DNA of 28,296 bases from a virus. Shown piece after piece: positions 6,197-12,644 of the stretch; positions within the stretch are counted from its first letter, which is position 1, and the number at the start of each line of letters is the position of its first letter. The notes under the pieces were generated by a model that did no database searches, was not told the origin of the DNA, and worked only from the letters and a program-made list of their open reading frames with translations. The DNA lies in IMG/VR virus record IMGVR_UViG_3300035099_000602, positions 1 to 28,296 of that record; one strand, given 5' to 3'. The position numbers and the translations under genes are program-made.

Positions 6197-6922
6197 ATGC
6201 TGCAACTCAAACCCGTTTTCATCCGAACCAAAAACGTTCGGAATTTCGAGGACCTCATGTCCGGCCTCGATAGAGCCGTCGGGGAAGGTCGGCTCGCGTG
6301 TGTTTATTCTCAGGCGGGTCGCGGAAAAACGCGAACTGCTCAATGGTGGCACGCGAACAACGGCCACTCGGTTTATTTAAGAATTTTCACAATTTGGCAT
6401 TCGAGCGAACGAGCGTTTCTCGCGGCGCTGGCTCATGAACTTGGCGCCCCACATATCCCCGGCCGGAAGGACTTGATTTTTCAGATTATCGCCGACCGGC
6501 TCATCGCCAACCCCGGCGCGGTGTTCCTCGATGAAATCGAAAAACTCCCACCGCGATTTCTTGAAATCGTCCGCGACCTCACCGACATCACCGGCGCGCC
6601 GTTTGTTTTAATCGGCGAGGAAGAATTATTTGGACTGCTCAACCATCCACAGCGGCGGCGCGTTTGGAGTCGGACTCTAGAGGCGATGCGTTTCGAGCCG
6701 CTCTCTCCCGCTGACATCGTAATTTATGCGAAAGAATCCGCCGGCGCGCGGCTGCCGGAAGACGCCGCATTGACGCTTCATGAGGCGTCGAACGGAGATT
6801 TCCGGGTCATGAAACGTGACCTCGGCGCGATGCTCCGGATTGCAAACTCGAAAAAAACAACCGAACTCGACGCAGGTATGGCTCGCGCGGCCATCCGCAT
6901 CGGGGCGAGGGGGGCGCAATAA
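6197..6922 (+). CDS. B: MuB-type AAA ATPase, transposition target protein
   Basis: The 241-residue protein is an AAA+ ATPase that binds target DNA and delivers it to the transposase. Walker A reads SQAGRGKT (residues 38-45), Walker B VFLDEIE (109-115), and the sensor-type strand FVLIGEEE (136-143). It is shorter than Mu B (312 residues) because it lacks the N-terminal HTH domain; the C-terminal part (about 167-235) is the helical lid. GGAGGGAG precedes the start, 20 bases after A. Its stop overlaps the next start by one base. Target immunity may therefore depend on DNA contacts outside a dedicated HTH. Confidence 0.93.
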   Translation: MLQLKPVFIRTKNVRNFEDLMSGLDRAVGEGRLACVYSQAGRGKTRTAQWWHANNGHSVYLRIFTIWHSSERAFLAALAHELGAPHIPGRKDLIFQIIADRLIANPGAVFLDEIEKLPPRFLEIVRDLTDITGAPFVLIGEEELFGLLNHPQRRRVWSRTLEAMRFEPLSPADIVIYAKESAGARLPEDAALTLHEASNGDFRVMKRDLGAMLRIANSKKTTELDAGMARAAIRIGARGAQ

Positions 6923-7584
6923 TGGCCGGCGCGCGAAAAGATTCTCTTGCCACAAACATCCGAAAAGCCGCGCGAATTTTGGGCGCAGGCGGAAAATCGT
7001 TTTCAGTCATTGATCTGCTCGGCCCGATGGGCCTGAGGACGTTCAAGGAAAATTCACGCATTTATTGTGCGCTTCGGGACGGCATTCGGCGCGGCGAATA
7101 TCGCCGGACGGCCCCCGGAGAATATGCGCTCATGGAGTGCGGCAGTCATACTGCCGCCTTTTCTTTGCGCAAGCATGGCTTGCGCACTCCAAAGCGCCCT
7201 GCAGGCGCGGTCCAATGCGGCGCGAAAACGCCGCTTCGGGTTCGGATGTGGAAAATTCTTCGCGCGCAGCGCGCCGTGTCGGTCGCGGACATAATGGAGC
7301 TTACAGGGGCCAGCGAAACCTACTCGCGTGAGTTCCTGATAACGCTCGCGCGAATGGGATACGTGTCCCGCGAAAAACAGGGGGCATTGAACGGCCCTGG
7401 GAAAGTTAAATATCGCCTCCTCCGCGACCAGCTCGAGCCGCCGGAATTCGATGCGAAATCAAATCGGCTCCGGGAATTGCGATTAGATAAAAAATGCCGC
7501 GCGCTCACCGCGATCAGCGCCGCCGAACATGCCATACAGGAAGCGCGCGCGATAATCAAAGGGATGGATTATGGCCCTGAATAA
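6922..7584 (+). CDS. Double winged-helix protein with repeat-encoded linker
   Basis: The 220-residue protein has two winged-helix-like domains, residues about 25-70 (SFSVIDLLGPMGLRTFKENS) and about 108-165 (VRMWKILRAQRAVSVADIME...RMGYVSREK), followed by a basic helical tail. Between them residues 71-105 are encoded by a chain of four hairpins (7133-7234), so the linker (beginning MECGSHTAAFSL) is translated repeat DNA. Related proteins follow B in Mu-like phages of several bacteria, but I know no function; a regulatory or replication-coupled DNA-binding role is likely. It overlaps B by one base and gp16 by 14 bases. Confidence 0.75.
   Translation: MAGARKDSLATNIRKAARILGAGGKSFSVIDLLGPMGLRTFKENSRIYCALRDGIRRGEYRRTAPGEYALMECGSHTAAFSLRKHGLRTPKRPAGAVQCGAKTPLRVRMWKILRAQRAVSVADIMELTGASETYSREFLITLARMGYVSREKQGALNGPGKVKYRLLRDQLEPPEFDAKSNRLRELRLDKKCRALTAISAAEHAIQEARAIIKGMDYGPE
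7133..7234. repeat. Composite palindromic element inside CDS
   Basis: Four hairpins follow each other: GCGGCAGT/ACTGCCGC (7139-7157), TGCGCAAGC/GCTTGCGCA (7166-7186, 9-base-pair stem, ATG loop), GCGCC/GGCGC (7194-7208) and GCGGCG/CGCCGC (7217-7234). The first two are bracketed by TGGAGTGC (7133-7140) and GCACTCCA (7184-7191). This bracket matches the TTGGAGTGC/GCACTCCAA ends of the intergenic element at 22313-22445. The whole stretch is open in the frame of the surrounding gene. Confidence 0.8.
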
Positions 7585-7990
7585 AAAACAGCTGGCGATT
7601 TTGCATATCGCAAAAAAGGACGTCGGGCTTTCGGAGCGGGAATACAGGGAGTTACTCCTGAAATTCGGGGTCGTCACGTCCCGAAATTTAAATTATTTGC
7701 AATTCGAGACCATCATGAATTATCTCAAATCGCTCGGATTCCGAGGCCGCGCGCGACCCGGTGGGCCCTCTTCTCCAGTCGGGCAGGATGGGCAATTCCA
7801 GTCGAGCAAATATAAATTGCGCCGGAAAATTTTTGCGCTTCTTGCGGATATGGGCCTCCCAGATAGATATGCGGACGCAATCGCGGCGCAGATGTTCGCG
7901 GTCCCGAAAATTCAATGGCTCGACCCGGAGCAGCTCGTGAAGATTGTTGCGGCGCTCATGTACGAACAGAAGCGCCGAATGGCGGAATAA
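7571..7990 (+). CDS. Mu gp16-like protein (DUF1018)
   Basis: The 139-residue protein matches the gp16/DUF1018 family of Mu-like phages: an N-terminal helical part (residues 5-57, KKQLAILHIAKKDVGLSERE, then YRELLLKFGV) and a C-terminal part (79-135, RRKIFALLADMGLPDRYADA...WLDPEQLVKIVAALM). The family's function is unknown; it sits between transposition and lysis genes in Mu. A linker of about 20 residues (GRARPGGPSSPVGQDGQ) contains the peptide SSPVG encoded by a repeat (7764-7783). The start lies inside the end of the upstream gene, behind AAAGGGA. Confidence 0.9.
   Translation: MALNKKQLAILHIAKKDVGLSEREYRELLLKFGVVTSRNLNYLQFETIMNYLKSLGFRGRARPGGPSSPVGQDGQFQSSKYKLRRKIFALLADMGLPDRYADAIAAQMFAVPKIQWLDPEQLVKIVAALMYEQKRRMAE
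7764..7783. repeat. Decayed copy of CCCGACT-CTCC-AGTCGGG element in CDS
   Basis: The bases match the perfect hairpin at 10840-10857 except for three changes in the left arm. Both copies are read in the same frame and give the peptide SPVG, here between the two domains of the gp16-like protein. Confidence 0.6.
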
Positions 7991-7996
7991 AATAAA

Positions 7997-8374
7997 ATGA
8001 TTGACCAAAAAAATCTACTCATTTATCGCTTTCCGCGTTCGATTATCGAATTGTCGGCCGCGCGATTTGCGGCCGGTATCGCCGCCGGGTTGGACCCCGA
8101 TCCGTGGACCGATATGGACCGGGATTTCATCGGAGAGGGCCTCGAGGAGGCCGCTGACGGCCGGAATTATGTTCTCATGCTCATGGCGCGCGGCTTCCCG
8201 AAAGCCGCGTTTGTTCAATTGCTTCATGCGCGGAAGGCATTTGCGGATGCATTCGAAAGTCTCAAGGCCGCCGCGGCGATTATCGCCGATTCGGACGGTG
8301 AGGAATTGATAAAAATTGATTTTAACGAACTCGAAATTTTCGAGTGTCAAAAAATTAATGGAGGGAAAAAATGA
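7997..8374 (+). CDS. Hypothetical protein, early/middle operon
   Basis: The 125-residue product has no family that I recognise. It is mostly helical: residues 15-30 (SIIELSAARFAAGIAAGL), an acidic loop around DPDPWTDMDRDF, two alanine-rich helices (about 60-95) and an acidic end. No signal peptide or membrane segment is visible. It lies seven bases after the gp16-like gene and overlaps the next gene by four bases, so it belongs to the same transcript. The upstream AATAAA sequence gives a weak ribosome site. Confidence 0.65.
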   Translation: MIDQKNLLIYRFPRSIIELSAARFAAGIAAGLDPDPWTDMDRDFIGEGLEEAADGRNYVLMLMARGFPKAAFVQLLHARKAFADAFESLKAAAAIIADSDGEELIKIDFNELEIFECQKINGGKK

Positions 8375-8631
8375 CAAAAAAATTAAATTCATATCCAGTT
8401 CCTGAGCCGCCGGAATATATCAATGCGCTTGAAGAATATCTTTTGCAAATTGCAAAAATGTACGGCTTTACCTCGATAAATGATTGCATGCATCTCATGG
8501 AGAAAGCGCGCGAGGCGCTTGAACGCGTTCCTGCAACCACATTTCTAGCGGTTCAATCGAAAATAATTGCCGAGTTAAAATCGTTTATTCCTAAACTATC
8601 AATCGCCGATTTACAAATGAAATCACGATGA
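8371..8631 (+). CDS. Hypothetical 86-residue protein
   Basis: I do not recognise this small protein. It begins with a basic, proline-rich segment (TKKLNSYPVPEPPEY) followed by three predicted helices (NALEEYLLQIAKMYGF, NDCMHLMEKAREALERV, QSKIIAELKSFIPKL). A good GGAGGG site precedes the ATG inside the end of the upstream gene. The last four bases overlap the next start (ATGA), which supports translation of all three genes in series. Confidence 0.65.
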   Translation: MTKKLNSYPVPEPPEYINALEEYLLQIAKMYGFTSINDCMHLMEKAREALERVPATTFLAVQSKIIAELKSFIPKLSIADLQMKSR

Positions 8632-9038
8632 CGGAAAATCTCAAATATAACGCGCGTCACGAGCGGCATAAAACGAGGCTGCTCGCCGTCCTCGCCAATC
8701 ACATCGGGTCTCAGAACCGGATTGGAGCCGGCGCGCTATTCGAGGCGGTGTTCGAGATGTCTTGGACGAACAAAATAAACGATACTCGCGCACTACGGAC
8801 GCTGGTGAGAGAACTCCGCGAAAAAGACAAAACGCCAATCTGCTCGAGCACCGGCGCGGACGGTGGATACTGGCTCGCGTCCGCAGGCAGCGAACTCGAC
8901 GAATTCTGCAAACGATATCGGCGCCGCGCGATTCGGGAGCTTGGCATCGAAGCGGGCCTGCGGCGAATAACGCTGCCCGAGCTGCTCGGCCAAATCATGA
9001 TGAACCTGAAAACAGGGGAGGAAAATCATGCCCATTAA
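8628..9038 (+). CDS. Winged-helix-like hypothetical protein
   Basis: The 136-residue product looks like a winged-helix DNA-binding protein: residues 10-60 (HKTRLLAVLANHIGSQNRIG, then ALFEAVFEM, RALRTLVRELRE) followed by a hairpin-like wing (ICSSTGADGGYWLASAGSEL, about 70-90). Such proteins appear in Mu-like and other phage early regions, sometimes next to Gam or recombination genes, without a settled role. It overlaps both neighbours (4 bases upstream, 11 downstream). Confidence 0.7.
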   Translation: MTENLKYNARHERHKTRLLAVLANHIGSQNRIGAGALFEAVFEMSWTNKINDTRALRTLVRELREKDKTPICSSTGADGGYWLASAGSELDEFCKRYRRRAIRELGIEAGLRRITLPELLGQIMMNLKTGEENHAH

Positions 9039-9486
9039 AAAAAATATTGAACTTGAGGCCGATTCGATTCTCGCCCGGATGCGAAAAATATCGGTCGAGC
9101 AAAACCTGATTGCAAATCATATCGAAAATAAAATCGCCATCATCAAAAAAGGATTCGGCCCTCGGCTCGACGAGTTGCGACAGTCGTTCGAGGCGCTTGA
9201 AAAAGACATTAAATCGCTTATGATGAAACACAAACGGGAGCTGTTCGCGGGGACGGACGACCGAGTCCAGCTCGAGCACGGTGCACTGCTATATAAACTC
9301 GAAACAGTGATTTTGCATAATCGGGATATGCTGAAAAAAATCAAAGCCGCCGGATTGACGGACGCGATAATAATCGCCGAATCCGTTAATTGGGACGTCG
9401 TGGCCACCTGGCCCGATGAAACCCTCTGGTCGCTCGGCTCCGACCGCCGCGAAAAAGAGCGGTTTGAATTCGAGGTGCAGGCGTGA
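9028..9486 (+). CDS. gam: Gam-type DNA end-binding protein
   Basis: The 152-residue protein fits the Mu Gam family, a Ku-like protein that binds double-stranded DNA ends and protects phage DNA from host exonucleases. The long N-terminal helix (about residues 10-75) is followed by the beta part and the family-typical end: LEHGALLYKLETV, then MLKKIKAAGLTDAIIIAESV (about 107-125), NWDVVATWPDETL and a final strand ERFEFEV. Mu Gam is slightly longer (174 residues). GGGGAGG precedes the start; the end overlaps the next gene by four bases. The assignment is by pattern, not by a search. Confidence 0.85.
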   Translation: MPIKKNIELEADSILARMRKISVEQNLIANHIENKIAIIKKGFGPRLDELRQSFEALEKDIKSLMMKHKRELFAGTDDRVQLEHGALLYKLETVILHNRDMLKKIKAAGLTDAIIIAESVNWDVVATWPDETLWSLGSDRREKERFEFEVQA

Positions 9487-10052
9487 ATCCAATACAAAAA
9501 ATGAGGGAGCAATTCGAGGTCACGGTGAGGCAGCAGCATATCTATTTCACGGGAGAACAGTTATATTTTGTAATTCAATTTCAAAAGCAAATGAGAATTA
9601 AAATGCAAACTGAGGCGATTTCCGTTTTGCTGCAACGCGGCTGCAGGATATGGGAGCAATGGCGGAAGGCCGCCGCAATGGACGAATTGGCATCCAAACT
9701 GAATTTCTCGGAGATGTGGGAATGGGTCATGCAATTCCAGCAACAGGGCAATACGTATAATCGCCAATTTAAATTATATAAATATCAAGACAAAATAATT
9801 ACGGAGGTCGCGGAAACGCTGAATCTGCGTCAAGCAGGTCGGACGAGAACAAACATTCACGCGGTCAAGATTCTCGTCTGGATCGGCTATATGTCATGGC
9901 TGCACGCAGAGCCGCGCGAGCAACGCCGCGCGATGGCGCCATTTGACAAACACGGAAAATTCGATATAATAGATAATGAAAATATGATGAGCGGCAAAAA
10001 AGAAGGGAAAAACAATGTTCCCAACATTGTCGCTCGGCTCCCGCTCTCCTGA
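9483..10052 (+). CDS. Hypothetical protein spanning the downstream promoter
   Basis: The 189-residue protein starts with GTG at 9483, overlapping the Gam stop, behind GAGGTG. I do not recognise a family. It is rich in aromatic and Gln/Arg residues, with helical segments (QLYFVIQFQKQMRIKMQTEA, then KILVWIGYMSWLHAEPRE). Its position, before the lysis genes, is that of the Mor/C activators in Mu, but no Mor-type HTH is visible. The last 38 bases overlap the endolysin gene, and its last third contains a consensus promoter (9943-9970), so the C-terminal end may be under little constraint. Confidence 0.65.
   Translation: MNPIQKMREQFEVTVRQQHIYFTGEQLYFVIQFQKQMRIKMQTEAISVLLQRGCRIWEQWRKAAAMDELASKLNFSEMWEWVMQFQQQGNTYNRQFKLYKYQDKIITEVAETLNLRQAGRTRTNIHAVKILVWIGYMSWLHAEPREQRRAMAPFDKHGKFDIIDNENMMSGKKEGKNNVPNIVARLPLS
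9943..9970 (+). promoter_or_regulatory. Consensus sigma70 promoter before endolysin
   Basis: TTGACA (9943-9948) and TATAAT (9965-9970) are both perfect, separated by 16 bases. The promoter lies inside the end of the upstream gene and 45 bases before the endolysin start. A perfect palindrome ATGGCGCCAT (9933-9942) touches the -35 box and could be an operator. A strong unassisted promoter before lysis genes would need tight control, whereas Mu late promoters depend on the C activator. Confidence 0.8.
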
Positions 10053-10860
10053 CGTTAAACGTCTCGAAACGATCCTCGCAGCGGAGGGATTTTTTACCTA
10101 CCCGCCTGACGATGTATTTTCAGAATATACTTTTGAGGCGGTAAAATTATTTCAAACAAAACATATCGGCCCTGATGGTCAATATCTCGAGCCGGACGGA
10201 ATCGTCGGCCCGAAAACATGGTGGGCGCTCGAGCATCCGACCGGCGCAGACCAGAAAAATAATCTCCAGTTTGTTTACACCGACGGACTAACCCCACTCC
10301 GGAATAAAGTCATTCAACTGGCCCGCGCGGAATATTTGAAAAATGTGCATGAGATTCCGAACGGGTCGAACCTCAGCCCCGACATTCGCCGCTACGGAGG
10401 CCGAGGCGGCCCCTGGTGCTGCACTTTTACGACATATATTTTTCGGTCCGCGGGTGTTATAGGATTTCAGGAGGCCTCGACTTGGGCATTCTGGAAACTC
10501 GCTGAAAAACGCGGGTGGTTCTATCCGATAAATTCTACAGACCCAAAGGCGTTCATCCCCGGAAATTCGTTTCTTTGGCAACACAAAACTGCGCTCGGCG
10601 GCCACTGGACCCGCACCGGACATATCTCGATAATTGTCGGCGCTAACCCTAATGGGTGGTTGTTTTACACCATCGGCGGGAATGAGGGCAACCGCGTAAA
10701 ACTGGGGTCCCGCGACATCCGCCATTCGGCGGATTTGATTGGAATTATCAACCCGTTCCCGCCCGACGAACAGCCGCTAGATTTTAAACGAATCGTCATC
10801 AACAAAGCGGGTAATGTCGAGGGGCCTCGATACGCTAGGCCCGACTCTCCAGTCGGGTGA
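10015..10860 (+). CDS. Endolysin, peptidoglycan-binding domain plus CHAP-like peptidase
   Basis: The 281-residue protein probably degrades the host cell wall at lysis. Residues 8-72 are a PG_binding_1 domain (LGSRSPDVKRLETILAAEGF ... DGIVGPKTWWALE). Residues about 95-245 look like an NlpC/P60-CHAP-type amidase, with cysteines at 135-136 (GGPWCCTF), histidine 203 (GHISIIV) and an asparagine around 223 (GGNEGN) as the likely catalytic set. No signal peptide is seen, so a holin would be needed. The RBS AGAAGGGA is at 10000-10007. The last six residues (PDSPVG) come from a hairpin element (10840-10857) before the stop. Confidence 0.88.
   Translation: MFPTLSLGSRSPDVKRLETILAAEGFFTYPPDDVFSEYTFEAVKLFQTKHIGPDGQYLEPDGIVGPKTWWALEHPTGADQKNNLQFVYTDGLTPLRNKVIQLARAEYLKNVHEIPNGSNLSPDIRRYGGRGGPWCCTFTTYIFRSAGVIGFQEASTWAFWKLAEKRGWFYPINSTDPKAFIPGNSFLWQHKTALGGHWTRTGHISIIVGANPNGWLFYTIGGNEGNRVKLGSRDIRHSADLIGIINPFPPDEQPLDFKRIVINKAGNVEGPRYARPDSPVG
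10840..10857. repeat. Hairpin element CCCGACT-CTCC-AGTCGGG
   Basis: A perfect 7-base-pair hairpin with a CTCC loop sits immediately before the TGA stop (10858-10860) of the endolysin gene. It is translated as PDSPVG and is related to the segment at 7764-7783. Confidence 0.75.
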
Positions 10861-10883
10861 AAAAAAACGAAAGGAGACAAAAA

Positions 10884-11180
10884 ATGGGAGCAATCGCAAT
10901 TGTTAAACTGGTGGCCATCGCGCTACCACTCGTGGTCGGCGGTGTCACCTCAATTCTCAAACTCACGCGCTGGGGCCGGAACAATAAAGAAGCGCTTGAA
11001 AATGTAGTGGACGCGGTGGGGCAAGTGCGTCAACAAGAGGGGGATGTGATTGATATTATAAAAATCATGGCCGCCAAAGAGACTACGGTTGACCCTGCGG
11101 TCGTAAAAACATGGAAGGCTGCAGTTGACAAGGTGGACCCGAAACAGGTGGTCGTAAAATCGAAACTCAAAAACAAATAA
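10884..11180 (+). CDS. Small membrane protein, possible holin
   Basis: The 98-residue protein has one hydrophobic segment near its start (residues 3-27, IAIVKLVAIALPLVVGGV then TSILKL), followed by a basic turn (TRWGRNN), amphipathic helices and a Lys-rich tail. That plan, directly behind the endolysin gene and with a strong AAAGGAG (10870-10876), fits a holin or holin-like membrane partner, though sequence alone does not prove it. The GTG at 10857 would extend it into the hairpin and is rejected because of this RBS. Confidence 0.7.
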   Translation: MGAIAIVKLVAIALPLVVGGVTSILKLTRWGRNNKEALENVVDAVGQVRQQEGDVIDIIKIMAAKETTVDPAVVKTWKAAVDKVDPKQVVVKSKLKNK

Positions 11181-11248
11181 AATCTGGACGGAGTTTGCCG
11201 CCGGACGACGATCCGCCGGAAGAAACGGAGAGCCAATAATAACGCCAA

Positions 11249-11271
11249 GGGGCGAATATAAAATTCGCCCC
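11249..11271. repeat. Hairpin element GGGGCGAAT/ATTCGCCCC
   Basis: A perfect 9-base-pair stem with an ATAAA loop lies in the 111-base gap between the membrane-protein gene and the next gene. Imperfect GCCGCC/GGCGGC-like arms occur just upstream (about 11188-11220). A decayed relative is at 19143-19168. No T run follows, so it is unlikely to be a standard terminator. Confidence 0.7.
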
Positions 11272-11291
11272 TATCAAAAAAAGGAAATCTA

Positions 11292-11735
11292 ATGTTCACA
11301 CTTGACGAAATTGAAATGCTGAAAGCCGCCATTCGAAAATTCACTGGAGGAGATTATCTCTATTCCGACCTCGACAAACATGAGCAGTCGGTCGTGGATA
11401 TAATCGGCGCTCTCAATCTCCGGCTCGACCACCTGCTGGCCGTGCGAGAAAACGGGGTCGGCCCGGAGCCTCAGTCCGAAAAACACAACCTCGCAGACCT
11501 CCTGCATTCGATGGCAGTGCTTGCGGACGAAGGCTATATTCATCGTGTCTTGAACCCGAAAAATGAAAAACTTCTTCAGCGGCTCATGGGCGACATCCGA
11601 CAGGTCGGCCTCGTGGAAAAGGCCCTTCGGAAAAAGGACACGGCCGCCGCATTGAGCGCCAGCGCGGACACGGATTTGCTGATTGACGAACAGGAAAAAA
11701 TCCGGCGGGCCGCCGACAAAAAAGACCGTCGTTAA
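11292..11735 (+). CDS. Hypothetical 147-residue protein
   Basis: I do not recognise a family. The protein looks fully helical and soluble: an N-terminal helix (LDEIEMLKAAIRKFTGGDYL), a middle part with HEQSVVDIIGALNLRLDHLL, a conserved-looking HNLADLLHSMAVLADEGYIH, and a charged tail (EQEKIRRAADKKDRR). The tail is rich in Lys/Arg/Asp. A short AAAGGAAA-type site precedes the start. Its place between the lysis-type genes and the DUF2730-like gene suggests a minor role in lysis or packaging, but no data support one. Confidence 0.65.
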   Translation: MFTLDEIEMLKAAIRKFTGGDYLYSDLDKHEQSVVDIIGALNLRLDHLLAVRENGVGPEPQSEKHNLADLLHSMAVLADEGYIHRVLNPKNEKLLQRLMGDIRQVGLVEKALRKKDTAAALSASADTDLLIDEQEKIRRAADKKDRR

Positions 11736-11750
11736 GCGCAATGCGGCACG

Positions 11751-12062
11751 ATGGAAAAAATTATCGAGATAATCGCGGGCGCCGGTTCGGAGCGGGTCGC
11801 GCTGATGGTGGCCGTATTTTTTATCGCCGCCGCCTGCGCCGCCATCCGCGCGCTTTGGGCGCGGCTCGAATCGCGAGACCGCGAGCTCGAAGCCGATCTC
11901 GAGCTGCACCGCGAAATAATTATTCGATTTCTGCAACGCCCGAAGGAGTTTGAAAATGCTCGCCCAGATAAAAAAGAGTTGGACAAATTACCGATTAAGC
12001 CGCCGGCTAAAGGAAATATCAAGAAGCATAGCGCGAGACCTCGTCCGCGCGACAATTCGTGA
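11751..12062 (+). CDS. Membrane-anchored coiled-coil protein (DUF2730/spanin-like)
   Basis: The 103-residue protein has an N-terminal transmembrane segment (residues 16-37, VALMVAVFFIAAACAAIRAL) followed by an acidic coiled coil (LESRDRELEADLELHREIII) and a basic tail. This is the plan of Mu gp24 (DUF2730) and also of Rz-type spanins, both found here in phage genomes. The next gene starts inside it in another frame, recalling Rz/Rz1, but the embedded protein has no lipobox. I favour the gp24-like reading because gp27 and gp28 follow. Confidence 0.65.
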   Translation: MEKIIEIIAGAGSERVALMVAVFFIAAACAAIRALWARLESRDRELEADLELHREIIIRFLQRPKEFENARPDKKELDKLPIKPPAKGNIKKHSARPRPRDNS

Positions 12063-12135
12063 GCCGAACGGTAGCGGAGCAGTCGCCAGCGTATTCGCGA
12101 GTAACAAGGAATATCTCAAACAGGACTTGAAATGA
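11956..12135 (+). CDS. Small basic protein overlapping the membrane gene
   Basis: The 59-residue product starts at 11956 behind AAGGAG (11943-11948) and ends with a four-base overlap (ATGA) with gp27. About 107 bases overlap the preceding gene in another reading frame. The RBS and the coupling to gp27 argue that it is real. The sequence is basic and helical (SWTNYRLSRRLKEISRSIAR). I do not recognise it; its place corresponds to the small genes before gp27 in Mu. Confidence 0.55.
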   Translation: MLAQIKKSWTNYRLSRRLKEISRSIARDLVRATIREPNGSGAVASVFASNKEYLKQDLK

Positions 12136-12644
12136 ATCATCGAGATCTCATAAAAAGCGCCGACAAAAAAGTGAAATTTCATTTCCTTCAGCTGCCGGAC
12201 GAATTACAAGATTTCGTAATAGACCGTCTTGACAAAGGCGAGCTTACTCTCGAGGCGGCGTCCGCATGGCTCAAGGCGCAGGGCTATTCATTGTCATACG
12301 AAGCGATTTCCGGCTATTACAGAGCCGTTCGTCGAGAGCGCCGACTGTTTGACCTGAATTCCGAAATCACGCGCCTAATCGCCGATTTTGCAAATAGGCC
12401 GGTCGAGGAAAATCTCCGCGCGCTGGTCTCGCTCGTAATTTCCACCACGGCCGTCGGGCTCGCGGATGGAAATATTTCTATAAAACCTATTGACATCGGA
12501 AAATTCCTGGCGGCCACTCAAATCGCTAAAGCCGCCGAGGGAGGTGGCGCTCCAATCGGGCCGGACGAGTCTGTGAAGGCTCCCGGCGGATTGACCGATA
12601 AAGCCGCTGAGGAATTACGGAATAGGATTTTATTAGGAAAATGA
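12132..12644 (+). CDS. Mu gp27-like protein (DUF3486), probable small terminase
   Basis: The 170-residue protein fits the gp27/DUF3486 family, found before the large terminase in Mu-like phages and thought to be the small terminase subunit. The N-terminal HTH-like part (LPDELQDFVIDRLDKGELTL, then AASAWLKAQGYSLSYEAISG and YYRAVRRE) should recognise DNA; the central helices (about 75-130) would form the oligomer. Residues 135-143 (AAEGGGAPI) come from a short repeat (12534-12557). The start and stop overlap both neighbours by four bases. Confidence 0.85.
   Translation: MNHRDLIKSADKKVKFHFLQLPDELQDFVIDRLDKGELTLEAASAWLKAQGYSLSYEAISGYYRAVRRERRLFDLNSEITRLIADFANRPVEENLRALVSLVISTTAVGLADGNISIKPIDIGKFLAATQIAKAAEGGGAPIGPDESVKAPGGLTDKAAEELRNRILLGK
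12534..12557. repeat. GAGG-GGCGCTCCA element inside gp27-like gene
   Basis: The segment GCCGAGGGAGGTGGCGCTCC followed by AATC is a short relative of the GAGGGCGGCGGCGCTCCA elements at 15406, 27924 and 28048. It is read in the same frame as those and gives EGGGAP. Confidence 0.55.

Noticed and set aside
9483-10052. Mor/C-type late activator
   Set aside because: The position fits, but I see no Mor-type HTH pattern in the protein.
11289-11936. Long minus-strand open frame (215 codons)
   Set aside because: It lies opposite the 11292 and 11751 genes, has no ribosome site, and is rich in Arg/Phe/His as expected for the shadow of GC-biased genes.
11956-12135. Rz1-type spanin embedded in an Rz gene
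   Set aside because: The overlap looks similar, but the product has no signal peptide or lipobox cysteine.
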